Shown: positions 9,369-17,802 of the stretch, in pieces | Numbering within the stretch: the stretch's first letter is position 1 | Layout of the letters: each line of letters begins with the position of its first letter | Origin: Streptomyces daqingensis | GTDB taxonomy: Bacteria > Actinomycetota > Actinomycetes > Streptomycetales > Streptomycetaceae | Reading direction: 5' to 3' | Assembly (NCBI RefSeq): GCF_014645895.1 | Contig: NZ_BMMP01000018.1 | Coordinates: 42,700-106,699 of the forward strand | DNA length: 64,000 bases | Position numbers and translations under genes: made by a program | Notes under the pieces: model-generated | What the model saw: the letters and a program-made list of their open reading frames with translations, nothing else | What the model was told of the DNA's origin: nothing | Databases searched by the model: none

Positions 9369-11180
9369 CTACAGCCGGATCTCCCCGGAGTCCTTCGAGA
9401 CGAAGGTGCCGGCCAGCTTGTCGTGCCAGCACTGGCGCCACGGGCGGTCGAAAAGGCACCACATGACGTTGACTACGCCGACCACCAGGACCGAGAGGGC
9501 GCCGTGCACCAGCCAGCGTGTGCACGCGCTGCGGAAGCCCGGCTTGTCCTGCTGCTCCATGGTCAGCACGCGCAGTCCGAACAGCTTCTTGCCGAGAGTG
9601 CGGCCCCAGCGGCAGGTCGGCAGCACCTCGTAGAGAAGGCCGAAGAGGACCAGGGCGCCGAGGACGGCGGCCAGGTAGACGCCGGTGGTGCCGTCGATCA
9701 GCCAGACCTGTTCCGTCCTGCCCGCCTGCCGGACGGCTTCGATCTTCGCCTCGATGTGGTCCACGGCCTGACCGGTGAAGAGGAACGCGACACCGCCTCC
9801 CACGGCGGAGGTGAGCAGGCCGTCGACGACGCGGGCGCCGAACCGCTTGCCCAGCGCGGCAGGACGGGCCTCCTGCTGGGCCGCCCGCAGGAACGGGTCC
9901 GAGACGGGAGGCCGCCACGGCGTGACGGGCTCGGCGCCGCCCTGCGGGGCGAAGGGCGCGCCCGGGGCGGGAACACCGGGGACGCCGGAGGCGTCGCCGC
10001 CCATGCCCTGGTTCCGGCCCGCGAGATCCTGCACCTGCTGCGCCCAGGCGGGCTGCTGCGGGCTCTGGGGGGCGGCGGGCAGGCCCTGCTGCGGCGGAAC
10101 CTGCTGCTGCGGCAGAGCGGGGGCCGGGCCGGGCGCCTGCTGGGCGGGAGGCTGAGCTTGCGCCGGTGGCTGCGAGGGAGTCTGCGGCTGGGCCGGAAGC
10201 TGCGGCTGGGCCGTCGGGGACTGGGCGGGGGCGCTCTGCGCGGACAGGGAGGCCGCCGACTGGGGTGTCTGGCCGTCCCTGCGATGGGCAGCCAAGTCCG
10301 AGCGGCGCAGCCCCACCGTGTGGTCCGGCACCGGGGCGGACGCGCCGGCCTGGCGGGCGCGCGCCGCGTTGCGCAGATCCTCGGCGCTCATCGCGCGCAT
10401 CTGGAAGGTGCCCTCGGGAACGGGCTGCTGCTCCGCGCCGGGCGCGGCGCCGGCGGCCGCCTGTCCGGCGCTCCCCGCTCCGCCGCCGCTCTCCCCGCCC
10501 TCGGTGCCGGTGCCGGCGCCGGCCTCCGCGCCGCCGGACGGGCTTCCTTCCGCAGCGGCCTCCTCGGCGGAACGGCCCCACCCGCCACGGGGATCGGCGC
10601 TCGCGACGCCCGAAGTGCCGTCCGTGGAGGCGGTTTCGCGCTCCCCGCGGCCCCACGAGACGCGTTCCTCGCTCCGGCCCGCGAAGCCCTCCTGCCTGGA
10701 GGCGTCGGCCTGCCATGCCGAGGCGGGCTCGGGGCGGCGGCCGTGCAGGCGGCTCGGGTCGTCCCAGTCGAGGGGTTCGCCCTGTGCCTGCTCCACCTCG
10801 CCGCGGGGGCGAACTTCCGGGAGAGAGGCGCCACTTCGGGCCGACGGCACCAGGCCGCCCGACTCCGCACCGCTGTCACCGGGGCCTGTGCTCTGTGCTG
10901 CGCCGCTGCCGCCCGTGTTGTCCTCGTCGAGGAAGACGGGGCCGGTCTCCTCCGTGGGGGCCGGTTCCGCCGAGGAGGCGGGCGGCGCCGAGGAGATGGC
11001 GGTGGAAGCCGCTTCTGCGGTGGGCGGCGAGGGCATCGCTTCGCCCTCGGCGGGTTCGGGACGGCTGGTGCCGGGCACCCAGGAGGACCCGTTCCAGTAG
11101 CGGATATAGCCGGGGATGGACGGATCCGGATAGAAGCCGGGGGCAGGGCCGCCGCCGGTCCCCGAGAGAGGCGCACTCAT
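9369..11180 (-). CDS. DUF2510 plus RDD-domain membrane protein with long disordered middle
   Basis: A 603-residue protein from ATG 11180. The N-terminal PGFYPDPSIPGYIRYWNGSSW is a DUF2510 motif, a short domain often found on actinobacterial envelope proteins. About 350 residues of Ala/Gln/Pro/Glu-rich low-complexity sequence follow. The last 150 residues are an RDD domain (KRFGARVVDGLLTSAVGGGVAFLF, GRTLGKKLFGLRVL, FDRPWRQCWHDKLAGTFV). It lies 170 bases upstream of its paralogue on the same strand and diverges from ssgG. Function is unknown; the mix of DUF2510 and RDD suggests an anchored membrane role. Confidence 0.85.
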   Translation of the reverse strand: MSAPLSGTGGGPAPGFYPDPSIPGYIRYWNGSSWVPGTSRPEPAEGEAMPSPPTAEAASTAISSAPPASSAEPAPTEETGPVFLDEDNTGGSGAAQSTGPGDSGAESGGLVPSARSGASLPEVRPRGEVEQAQGEPLDWDDPSRLHGRRPEPASAWQADASRQEGFAGRSEERVSWGRGERETASTDGTSGVASADPRGGWGRSAEEAAAEGSPSGGAEAGAGTGTEGGESGGGAGSAGQAAAGAAPGAEQQPVPEGTFQMRAMSAEDLRNAARARQAGASAPVPDHTVGLRRSDLAAHRRDGQTPQSAASLSAQSAPAQSPTAQPQLPAQPQTPSQPPAQAQPPAQQAPGPAPALPQQQVPPQQGLPAAPQSPQQPAWAQQVQDLAGRNQGMGGDASGVPGVPAPGAPFAPQGGAEPVTPWRPPVSDPFLRAAQQEARPAALGKRFGARVVDGLLTSAVGGGVAFLFTGQAVDHIEAKIEAVRQAGRTEQVWLIDGTTGVYLAAVLGALVLFGLLYEVLPTCRWGRTLGKKLFGLRVLTMEQQDKPGFRSACTRWLVHGALSVLVVGVVNVMWCLFDRPWRQCWHDKLAGTFVSKDSGEIRL

Positions 11181-11447
11181 AGTCCAGGTCCCGTATCTGT
11201 TCGACCGTTGTGTCGTCGTGTTGCTTACGTGCTGTGCAGTTACCCCGCGCGGAGGCAATAGTGAAGCGTAGTGTCCACATCTACCAGACAGGGCAGACGA
11301 CTTGCCCACCCCAGCTGGACGCGTACTCCCTCCACGGAGGAAGAATGAAGCGAAGACGCGTGACGAACCACTGCCTGGGCCCTCTCTTCCATTGCACGCC
11401 ACCTCAGGCTGCGCGCCTGGCCTCGTGATCGCGAAAGGGGCGCTCCC

Positions 11448-11912
11448 ATGAACATGCTCGTCGAAAGCGAAGTGGAGATCCGGCTGGTGCTCTCCCGCGA
11501 GCGCAGCCTGCCCGTACACGCGCTGCTGACGTACCGCGCGGAGGATCCGTACGCGGTGCGCGTCGCCTTCCATGTGGGGCCGGGGGCTCCGGTCACCTGG
11601 ACCTTCGCGCGTGAGCTGCTCGTCGAGGGCGTCTTCCGCCCCTGCGGCGAGGGGGACGTGAGGGCGTGGCCGGCGAAGGTGCAGGGCCGCGACCTCGTCT
11701 GCGTGGCGCTGTCGTCGCCGGACGGGGACGCGCTGCTGGAGATGCCCTCGTCCGTGGTCTCGGGCTGGCTCGAGCGCACCCTGCGGCTGGTCCCGCCGGG
11801 GCGCGAGTCCGACATCCTGGGCATGGACGCGGCCTTGCAGGGGCTCATGGAGACGGCGTCCGGCGACGACGCGCGCCTGCCGTCCGACGAGTCGGGTGAT
11901 GCGGAGGTGTGA
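11448..11912 (+). CDS. ssgG: SsgA-like sporulation and cell-division regulator (SsgG type)
   Basis: A 154-residue SsgA-like protein (SALP). These proteins occur only in sporulating actinomycetes and steer septum placement and wall remodelling. The family pattern is clear: RLVLSRERSLPVHALLTYRAEDPYAV, then VTWTFARELLVEGVFRP, GEGDVRAWP and VCVALSSPDGDALLEMP. The acidic C-terminal tail is variable. The symbol rests on its position: in Streptomyces, ssgG lies between RDD genes and the FAD-oxidase/hpd region, as here. SsgG is known for correct spacing of sporulation septa. AAAGGGG precedes ATG 11448. The gene diverges from the large RDD gene. Confidence 0.9.
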   Translation: MNMLVESEVEIRLVLSRERSLPVHALLTYRAEDPYAVRVAFHVGPGAPVTWTFARELLVEGVFRPCGEGDVRAWPAKVQGRDLVCVALSSPDGDALLEMPSSVVSGWLERTLRLVPPGRESDILGMDAALQGLMETASGDDARLPSDESGDAEV

Positions 11913-12118
11913 CGCGGCACTCCCCGCAGTTCACTCGTTCGCGTCATCCGAAGCCGTCTCCGGCACGGCCGCACCCTCCACACACCCGCCCGCCCGCAAG
12001 TCGCCGCTGCCGTACGGCTGTTGTGTCACACACCGCGGGACGCAGGGAACCGGACGCCCCGCACCGGGCAGGCCCCCGCGCGCCCGCCCGGGGGTGACTC
12101 GGGCCGCCCCGCACGGAG

Positions 12119-13486
12119 TCAGAACAGTTTGCCCGGGTTCAGCAGGCCGAGCGGGTCGAGGAGTTGCTTGATGCCGCGCTGCATCTCCAGTCCCACCGGG
12201 CCGAGTTCACGTGCCAGCCACTCCTTCTTCAGCACGCCCACGCCGTGTTCGCCCGTGATGGTGCCTCCGAGCTCCAGACCGAGGGCCATGATGGCGTCGA
12301 ACGCCTCATGCGCACGCCGCGTCTCGTCCTCGTCGTCCGGGTCGAAGCAGACGGTGGGATGGGTGTTGCCGTCACCGGCGTGGGCGCAGACGCCGATCGT
12401 CAGGCCGTACTTCTCGCTGACGGCGGCCGTGCCCTCCAGCATGTCGGCCAGCCTGGAGCGCGGCACGCACACGTCGTCGATCATCGTGGTGCCGGGCAGC
12501 GCCTCCAGTGCGTAGTGCACGCTGCGCCTGGCCTGCAGCAGCAGCTCCGACTCGGCCTCGGTCTCGGCCGGCACGACCTGGGAGGCGCCGGCCGCCTCGC
12601 ACAGCTCGCCCACGGCGGCGAGGTCGGCCCCCGGGTCGTGCGTGTCGAACGCCACGAGCAGCAGGGCCTCGGTCGACTCGGGGAGCCCCATCTTCGTCAG
12701 GTCGTTGACGGCACGCAGCGTCGTACGGTCCATCAGCTCCATCAGGGACGGCACGTGGCCGCTCTCCATGACCCGGCACACGGCGTCGCCCGCCGCCGCC
12801 GCGGAGGGGAACTCGGCTGCCAGGGCGAGCTGCCGGGGCGGGCGGGGCCGGAGCGCCAGCACCGCCCGTACGACGACGCCGAGGCTGCCCTCGGAGCCGA
12901 CGAAGAGCCGGGTCATGTCGTAGCCGGCGACGCCCTTGGCGGTGCTCCGGCCGGTGGACATCAGGCGGCCGTCGGCCAGTACGACGTCAAGGCCCAGCAC
13001 GTACTCCGCCGTGACTCCGTACTTCACGCAGCACAGGCCGCCGGCGGCGGTGCCGATGTTGCCGCCGATCGTGCACTGCTCCCAGCTGCTGGGGTCCGGC
13101 GGGTAGTGCAGGCCGTGCTCGTTGACGGCTCGTGTGAGCACGGCGTTGACGACGCCCGGCTCGACGACGGCTGTCCGGTCCGCGGGGTTGATCGCGAGGA
13201 TCCGGTCCATGCGCAGCAGCGACAGGACGACGCAGCCGTCGGCGGCGTTGGCAGCGCCCGACAGGCCCGTCCGCGCGCCCTGCGGCACGACGGGGACGCG
13301 CAGCGCGGTCGCCGTCCGCATGACGTGCTGCACCTCCTCGACGCTGCGCGGCAGGACGACGGCCGCGGGCGTCCCGGCGGGGCAGAAGTCGGCCATGTCG
13401 CGGGCGTAGGAGGCGGTCACGTCCGGGTCGGTGAGGACGGCGTCCGCGGGAAGGCCCTCCCGCAGCCGTGCGGTCAGCTCGCTCAT
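12119..13486 (-). CDS. FAD-linked oxidase, glycolate/D-lactate oxidase GlcD type
   Basis: A 455-residue flavoprotein of the FAD-binding PCMH and FAD-oxidase C families. Residues about 38-220 carry the FAD-binding fold (VPVVPQGARTGLSGAANA, then SSWEQCTIGGNIGTAAGGLCCVKYG). The C-terminal part has IGVCAHAGDGNTHPTV and GTITGEHGVGVLKKEW, the hallmark of GlcD/D-lactate dehydrogenases. It should oxidise a 2-hydroxy acid such as glycolate or D-lactate in the cytoplasm. No GlcE/GlcF partner is next to it. The ATG at 13486 is the natural start; one copy of a 189-bp repeat lies 97 bases upstream. Confidence 0.88.
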   Translation of the reverse strand: MSELTARLREGLPADAVLTDPDVTASYARDMADFCPAGTPAAVVLPRSVEEVQHVMRTATALRVPVVPQGARTGLSGAANAADGCVVLSLLRMDRILAINPADRTAVVEPGVVNAVLTRAVNEHGLHYPPDPSSWEQCTIGGNIGTAAGGLCCVKYGVTAEYVLGLDVVLADGRLMSTGRSTAKGVAGYDMTRLFVGSEGSLGVVVRAVLALRPRPPRQLALAAEFPSAAAAGDAVCRVMESGHVPSLMELMDRTTLRAVNDLTKMGLPESTEALLLVAFDTHDPGADLAAVGELCEAAGASQVVPAETEAESELLLQARRSVHYALEALPGTTMIDDVCVPRSRLADMLEGTAAVSEKYGLTIGVCAHAGDGNTHPTVCFDPDDEDETRRAHEAFDAIMALGLELGGTITGEHGVGVLKKEWLARELGPVGLEMQRGIKQLLDPLGLLNPGKLF

Positions 13487-13582
13487 GCCTCTCACCCTCG
13501 CACCCGCGGGGAGCCGCGGGGAAGGCCGGGCGGAGCGACCGCGGGAGGAGAAGGCGCAGGCCGGGGGGCGGGACGCCGGATA

Positions 13583-13771
13583 GCCGCCGGACAGCGGGAG
13601 GGGGCGGGACGCGCAGGCGCGCGCGTCCGGACACTCAAGCGTGATTTCCGGCCCGGGCCCACACGACCAGCACCAGAAGGACCCCGGGCTGCCCGGGCCG
13701 CAAATCAAGGGGTCTCCCCGCCGAAGGCAGGGGAAGCGTCCGGACCCGCACGCCGGAGCGGCACACCCCCA
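13583..13771. repeat. 189-bp non-coding dispersed repeat, copy 1
   Basis: Aligned by eye without gaps to 23141-23329 with 9 mismatches in 189 positions (about 95%), in the same orientation, and the similarity stops sharply at both ends. It contains a hairpin GGACGCGC/GCGCGTCC (13607-13628), the palindrome GGCCCGGGCC, and a second hairpin CCCC-GCC-GAA-GGC-A-GGGG (13716-13733). Both copies are in gaps upstream of minus-strand genes. It could be a REP/MITE-type element or a structured RNA; I see no protein that explains its conservation. Confidence 0.85.
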
Positions 13772-13812
13772 CGACGGCCTCCTGGACCGCGCTCCTGCAC
13801 GGCGGGGCGGGC

Positions 13813-13871
13813 GGAGCCCCGAGCGGGCCGTACGGCCGGCTGCCCGGTCCGTACGGCCCGCTCGGGGCTCC
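13813..13871 (-). terminator. Strong hairpin terminator after hpd
   Basis: Perfect 23-bp inverted repeat (13813-13835 with 13849-13871) and a 13-base loop, beginning 7 bases after the hpd stop. One of the longest perfect stems in the window. Confidence 0.9.
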
Positions 13872-13878
13872 GGCGGCG

Positions 13879-15033
13879 TCAGAGGTTGCCGCGCTTCTCC
13901 TGCTCGCGCTCGATGGCCTCGAACAGCGCCTTGAAGTTGCCCTTGCCGAAGCCCATGGAGCCGTGCCGTTCGATCATCTCGAAGAAGACCGTGGGCCGGT
14001 CCTGGACGGGCTTGGTGAAGATCTGCAGCAGGTAGCCGTCCTCGTCGCGGTCGACGAGGATCTTCAGCTCCCGCAGCGTCTCCACGGGGACGCGGGTCTC
14101 ACCGGCCCATTCGCCGAGCGTGTCGTAGTACGAGTCGGGGGTCTCCAGGAACTGGACTCCGGCGGCGCGCATCGCGCGCACCGTCGAGACGATGTCGTTC
14201 GTGGCGAGCGCGATGTGCTGGACGCCCGCACCGCCGTAGAACTCCAGGTACTCGTCGATCTGCGACTTCTTCTTCGCGATCGCCGGCTCGTTGATCGGGA
14301 ACTTGACCTTCAGGGTGCCGTCGGCGACGACCTTGGACATCAACGCGCTGTACTCGGTGGCGATGTCGTCGCCCACGAACTCCTTCATGTTCGTGAAGCC
14401 CATGACCTTGTTGTAGAAGCCGACCCACTCGTCCATCTTGCCGAGTTCGACGTTGCCCACGCAGTGGTCGATCGCCTGGAAGTTGCGCTTGCCGGGCTCG
14501 ACGATCGGCTTCGCCGGGACGTAGCCGGGAAGGAAGACGCCGTCGTAGCGGGACCGGTCGACGAGCGTGTGCCGGGTCTTGCCGTAGGTGGCGATGGCGG
14601 CGAGTACGACGGTGCCGTGCTCGTCGCTCTCCTCGTGCGGTTCGGCGAGACCCTGCGCGCCCTGCGAGACGGCGTACTCGTACGCGGCACGCGCGTCGGG
14701 CACCTCGATGGCCAGGTCGACGACGCCGTCGCCGTGGGCGGCGACGTGCTCGTTGAGGAAGCGTCCCCAGTCGGTCGACGGCTTGATGACGGAGGTGAAG
14801 ACGAAACGGGCGGAGCCTGATTCGAGCACGTAACTGGCGGTCTCACGGCTGCCGTTCTCCGGGCCGGAGTAGGCGACGAGCCTCATGCCGAACGCCGTCG
14901 AGTAGTAGTGGGCGGCCTGCTTGGCGTTGCCGACGGCGAAGACGACCGCGTCCATCCCCTTCACCGGGAACGGGTCGGCCTGCCGGGCGTCCTCGTGCGA
15001 TGCCGGCGCGGGAGCTGCGTGGGTCTCAGTCAT
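13879..15033 (-). CDS. hpd: 4-hydroxyphenylpyruvate dioxygenase
   Basis: A 384-residue non-haem iron dioxygenase that converts 4-hydroxyphenylpyruvate to homogentisate in tyrosine breakdown. Iron ligands are His190 (AIDHCVGNV), His273 (GVQHIALAT) and Glu352 (VFFEMIERHG). The C-terminal RHGSMGFGKGNFKALFEAIEREQ is the strongly conserved gating helix. ATG 15033 with GGGAG upstream gives the usual length. It diverges from an Lrp/AsnC regulator across a short region with three CAAGGTGC boxes, so amino-acid-responsive control is likely. Homogentisate can also feed ochre pigment formation in Streptomyces. Confidence 0.96.
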   Translation of the reverse strand: MTETHAAPAPASHEDARQADPFPVKGMDAVVFAVGNAKQAAHYYSTAFGMRLVAYSGPENGSRETASYVLESGSARFVFTSVIKPSTDWGRFLNEHVAAHGDGVVDLAIEVPDARAAYEYAVSQGAQGLAEPHEESDEHGTVVLAAIATYGKTRHTLVDRSRYDGVFLPGYVPAKPIVEPGKRNFQAIDHCVGNVELGKMDEWVGFYNKVMGFTNMKEFVGDDIATEYSALMSKVVADGTLKVKFPINEPAIAKKKSQIDEYLEFYGGAGVQHIALATNDIVSTVRAMRAAGVQFLETPDSYYDTLGEWAGETRVPVETLRELKILVDRDEDGYLLQIFTKPVQDRPTVFFEMIERHGSMGFGKGNFKALFEAIEREQEKRGNL

Positions 15034-15056
15034 GACTTCAGGCTCCCGCCGTTCCA

Positions 15057-15138
15057 CAAGGTGCGCAATACTTCGCGTATTTACTGAGCACCTTGCCTAG
15101 TGATCACCCGTCTTAGCGGGTCTATCTGTACAAGGTGC
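15057..15138. promoter_or_regulatory. Three CAAGGTGC boxes between hpd and the AsnC-type gene
   Basis: The octamer CAAGGTGC occurs at 15057-15064 and 15131-15138, and inverted (GCACCTTG) at 15088-15095. The start-to-start spacings are 31 and 43 bases, about three and four DNA turns, so all boxes face the same side of the helix. The divergent gene encodes an Lrp/AsnC protein, a family that wraps DNA over several phased sites, so these are candidate operators for control of both hpd and its own gene. Confidence 0.55.
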
Positions 15139-15167
15139 CCAGAAACTTGGTTACGGAGGGGGAAGCC

Positions 15168-15683
15168 TTGGGTATTGATCGACTCGACGGAAAGCTGCTC
15201 GAACTCCTCGCGGACGAACCGAGGATCGGCGTGCTCGAGGCGTCGCGGCGTCTCGGAGTGGCGCGCGGCACCGTCCAGGCCCGGCTGGAGAGGCTCCAGT
15301 CGCAGGGCGTGATCCGCGGGTTCGGGCCCGACGTCGACCCGGCCGCCATCGGCTACCCGGTCACGGCCTTCGCCACCCTGGAGATCAAGCAGGGCCAGGG
15401 GCCGGACGTGCGCGCGCACCTCGGCTCCGTACCGGAGGTGCTCGAGCTGCATACGACGACCGGGCACGGGGATATGCTCTGCCGCCTCGTGGCACGGTCC
15501 AACGCCGACCTTCAGCGGGTGATCGACAGGGTGGTCGGTTTCGCGGGGATCGTCCGGGCCTCCACGGCCATCGTCATGGAGAACCCCGTGCCGCTGCGGA
15601 TCGTGCCGCTGGTGCGCCAGGCGGCCGGGTCGGCGGACGCCCCGGACGTGCCGGGACCGCCCTCCCGGCACGGCACGCCCTGA
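15168..15683 (+). CDS. Lrp/AsnC family transcriptional regulator
   Basis: A 171-residue regulator. I choose TTG 15168 because GGAGGGGG ends 5 bases before it; GTG 15135 has no ribosome site. The N-terminal 55 residues are a winged helix-turn-helix (DRLDGKLLELLADEPRIGVLEASRRLGVARGTVQARLERLQ), written here only as a position guide: residues about 4-44. The rest is the RAM ligand-binding domain with the conserved HTTTGHGDMLCRLVARS. It diverges from hpd and is likely its local regulator, responding to an aromatic amino acid or related metabolite, which is inference. Confidence 0.9.
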   Translation: MGIDRLDGKLLELLADEPRIGVLEASRRLGVARGTVQARLERLQSQGVIRGFGPDVDPAAIGYPVTAFATLEIKQGQGPDVRAHLGSVPEVLELHTTTGHGDMLCRLVARSNADLQRVIDRVVGFAGIVRASTAIVMENPVPLRIVPLVRQAAGSADAPDVPGPPSRHGTP

Positions 15684-15833
15684 TCACGAACAGGCTCCGA
15701 CCTGCCCGGACGTGATCTCGCTGTGACACGGAGGCGGTAAGCAGTGCTGGTGGCGCACGCGGCGACGCAGGTGCCGTGTGCGACGCAAGCGACGGAAGCG
15801 ACGGAGACGAATGAAGAGGCGAGGGGTGCCAGA

Positions 15834-16481
15834 GTGAGTTTCTGGGAGTATCTCGGCAACCGGCATGCCCAGTTGCTGGCGGATTCGCTCCAGCATGCGA
15901 GCGCCGTCCTGCAGTGCATGGTGGCCGCGACCGTCATCGGCGTCGTCATCGGCGTCGTGACGTACCGCAGCGAGTGGGCCGGAGACGTCGCCACCATCAC
16001 GGGCGCGACGATCCTCACGGTGCCCTCGCTGGCCCTGATCGGCCTGCTCATCCCGCTCGTCGGGCTGGGAGTGGCGCCGACCGTCATCGCTCTGACGCTG
16101 TACGGGCTGCTGCCGATCGTGCGGAACGCCATCGTCGGGCTGCGCGGCGTGGATCCCGCGCTGGTGGACGCGGCCCGCGGCATCGGCATGTCCCGGCTGC
16201 GGCAGCTCGTCAAGGTCGAACTGCCGCTGGCCTGGCCGCCGATCCTCACCGGCATCCGCGTCTCGACGCAGATGCTCATGGGCATCGCCGCCATCGCCGC
16301 CTTCGCCTCGGGTCCCGGCCTGGGCAACAGCATCTTCCGCGGCGTGGCCTCGCTCGGCAGCGCCAACGCCCTCAACCAAGTGCTCGCGGGGACGCTCGGC
16401 ATCGTCGTCCTCGCCCTGCTCTTCGACGCCGCGTACGTCCTCATCGGACGCCTGACCATCCCGAGGGGGATACGTGCCTGA
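15834..16481 (+). CDS. Quaternary-amine ABC transporter permease (OpuCB-like)
   Basis: A 215-residue permease, first gene of a four-gene betaine/choline-type operon. GTG 15834 has GAGGGG 7 bases upstream; an upstream extension without ribosome site is rejected. Five or six membrane helices are visible. The coupling loop is ALVDAARGIGMSRLRQLVKVELPLAWPPI, the EAA-type contact to the ATPase. The related permease encoded at 17799 shares that loop. The stop overlaps the ATPase start by 8 bases. Imports compatible solutes such as glycine betaine, choline or carnitine; exact ligand unknown. Confidence 0.9.
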   Translation: MSFWEYLGNRHAQLLADSLQHASAVLQCMVAATVIGVVIGVVTYRSEWAGDVATITGATILTVPSLALIGLLIPLVGLGVAPTVIALTLYGLLPIVRNAIVGLRGVDPALVDAARGIGMSRLRQLVKVELPLAWPPILTGIRVSTQMLMGIAAIAAFASGPGLGNSIFRGVASLGSANALNQVLAGTLGIVVLALLFDAAYVLIGRLTIPRGIRA

Positions 16482-17802
16482 GACACCGGAGAACACGACA
16501 GCCGGCACCGGCCCGGACAGCGGCGGCGGCAGCAGCGCGGCCGGGAGCCCCGGCGAGGTCTCGCTGACCGCCGGCGGAGGCGGGGGCAGCCGGCAGTCCG
16601 GCGCCCCGATCAAGCTGGAGGGGCTGACGAAGCGCTACTCCGGCTCGTCGTCGCCCGCGGTCGACGACGTGAACCTGGAGATCAAGGCCGGCGAGATCGT
16701 CGTCCTGGTCGGCCCGTCGGGCTGCGGCAAGTCGACCCTGCTGAAGATGGTCAACCGGCTGATCGAGCCCACGTCGGGACGTATCCGCATCGGCGACGAG
16801 GACGTCACCGACATGGACGCCGTGAAGCTGCGGCGCAAGATCGGCTACGCGATCCAGTCCTCCGGCCTCTTCCCGCACATGACCGTCGCGCAGAACGTCG
16901 CGCAGGTCCCGAAGATGGCCGGCTGGCCCAAGGCCCGCATCAAGGCGCGGGTCGAGGAGATGCTCGACCTCGTCGGACTCGACCCGGCCGAGTTCCAGGG
17001 CCGCTACCCCCGCCAGCTCTCCGGCGGGCAGCAGCAGCGCGTCGGCGTCGCCCGCGCTCTGGCCGCCGACCCGCCCGTGCTGCTGATGGACGAGCCCTTC
17101 GGCGCCGTCGACCCCATCACCCGCGACCATCTGCAGGACGAACTGATCCGGCTGCAGCACGAGTTGCGCAAGACGATCGTCTTCGTCACCCACGACTTCG
17201 ACGAGGCGATCAAGCTGGGCGACCGGATCGCGGTGCTGCGGGAGCAGTCGCACATCGCCCAGTTCGACACCCCCGAGGCCATCCTCACCAACCCCGCCGA
17301 CGACTTCGTCTCCGGATTCGTCGGAGCGGGCGCGGCCCTGAAGAGGCTCAACCTGACCCGCGTGCGCGACGTGGGGATCGTCGACTTCCCCACCGCGACC
17401 GTCGAGGAGCCGCTGGAGACCATCTCCGGCATGCTCAGCACCGGCACCACCAACGAGGTGCTGCTGCTGGACCGCAAGCAGCGCCCGTACAAGTGGCTGC
17501 GGCGCGGCGACCTGGCGCACGCCAAGGGCTCGCTGGCGCGCGCGGGGACGCTCGTGCACGACACCGTCACCCGCGACGCCACTCTCAGGGACGCCCTGGA
17601 GGCCGTGCTCACCGACAACGCCGGCCGCGTCGCCGTGACGGGCAGGCGCGGCGAGTACACGGGCGTCGTCGACATGGAGACGCTGATGAACTCCGTGCAC
17701 GACCTCCTGGACGCGGACCGGCTGGAGGCCATCGAGCATCAGCACAGCGTGAGCGACCAGCAGGCCCGCCGCACGTACGCCGCGCAGGAGGGCCTCACGT
17801 GA
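16474..17802 (+). CDS. Quaternary-amine ABC transporter ATP-binding protein with CBS region
   Basis: A 442-residue ATPase of the ProV/OpuAA group. A disordered Gly/Ser-rich lead of about 45 residues precedes the ATPase core: Walker A GPSGCGKST (80-88), signature LSGGQ (182-186), Walker B LLMDE (203-207) and VTHDFDEAIKLGDRI. The last 110 residues contain a CBS-type region ending in VDMETLMNS, which in this family senses ionic strength or nucleotides. GTG 16474 overlaps the previous stop and follows GAGGGGA. It energises the two permeases around it. Osmotic regulation is likely from the family but not shown by sequence. Confidence 0.93.
   Translation: MPETPENTTAGTGPDSGGGSSAAGSPGEVSLTAGGGGGSRQSGAPIKLEGLTKRYSGSSSPAVDDVNLEIKAGEIVVLVGPSGCGKSTLLKMVNRLIEPTSGRIRIGDEDVTDMDAVKLRRKIGYAIQSSGLFPHMTVAQNVAQVPKMAGWPKARIKARVEEMLDLVGLDPAEFQGRYPRQLSGGQQQRVGVARALAADPPVLLMDEPFGAVDPITRDHLQDELIRLQHELRKTIVFVTHDFDEAIKLGDRIAVLREQSHIAQFDTPEAILTNPADDFVSGFVGAGAALKRLNLTRVRDVGIVDFPTATVEEPLETISGMLSTGTTNEVLLLDRKQRPYKWLRRGDLAHAKGSLARAGTLVHDTVTRDATLRDALEAVLTDNAGRVAVTGRRGEYTGVVDMETLMNSVHDLLDADRLEAIEHQHSVSDQQARRTYAAQEGLT

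Noticed and set aside
12164..14035. Plus-strand frame over the GlcD gene and the first 189-bp repeat
   Set aside because: Antisense to a conserved flavoprotein; the part over the repeat is frame-shared only because the repeat has no stops.
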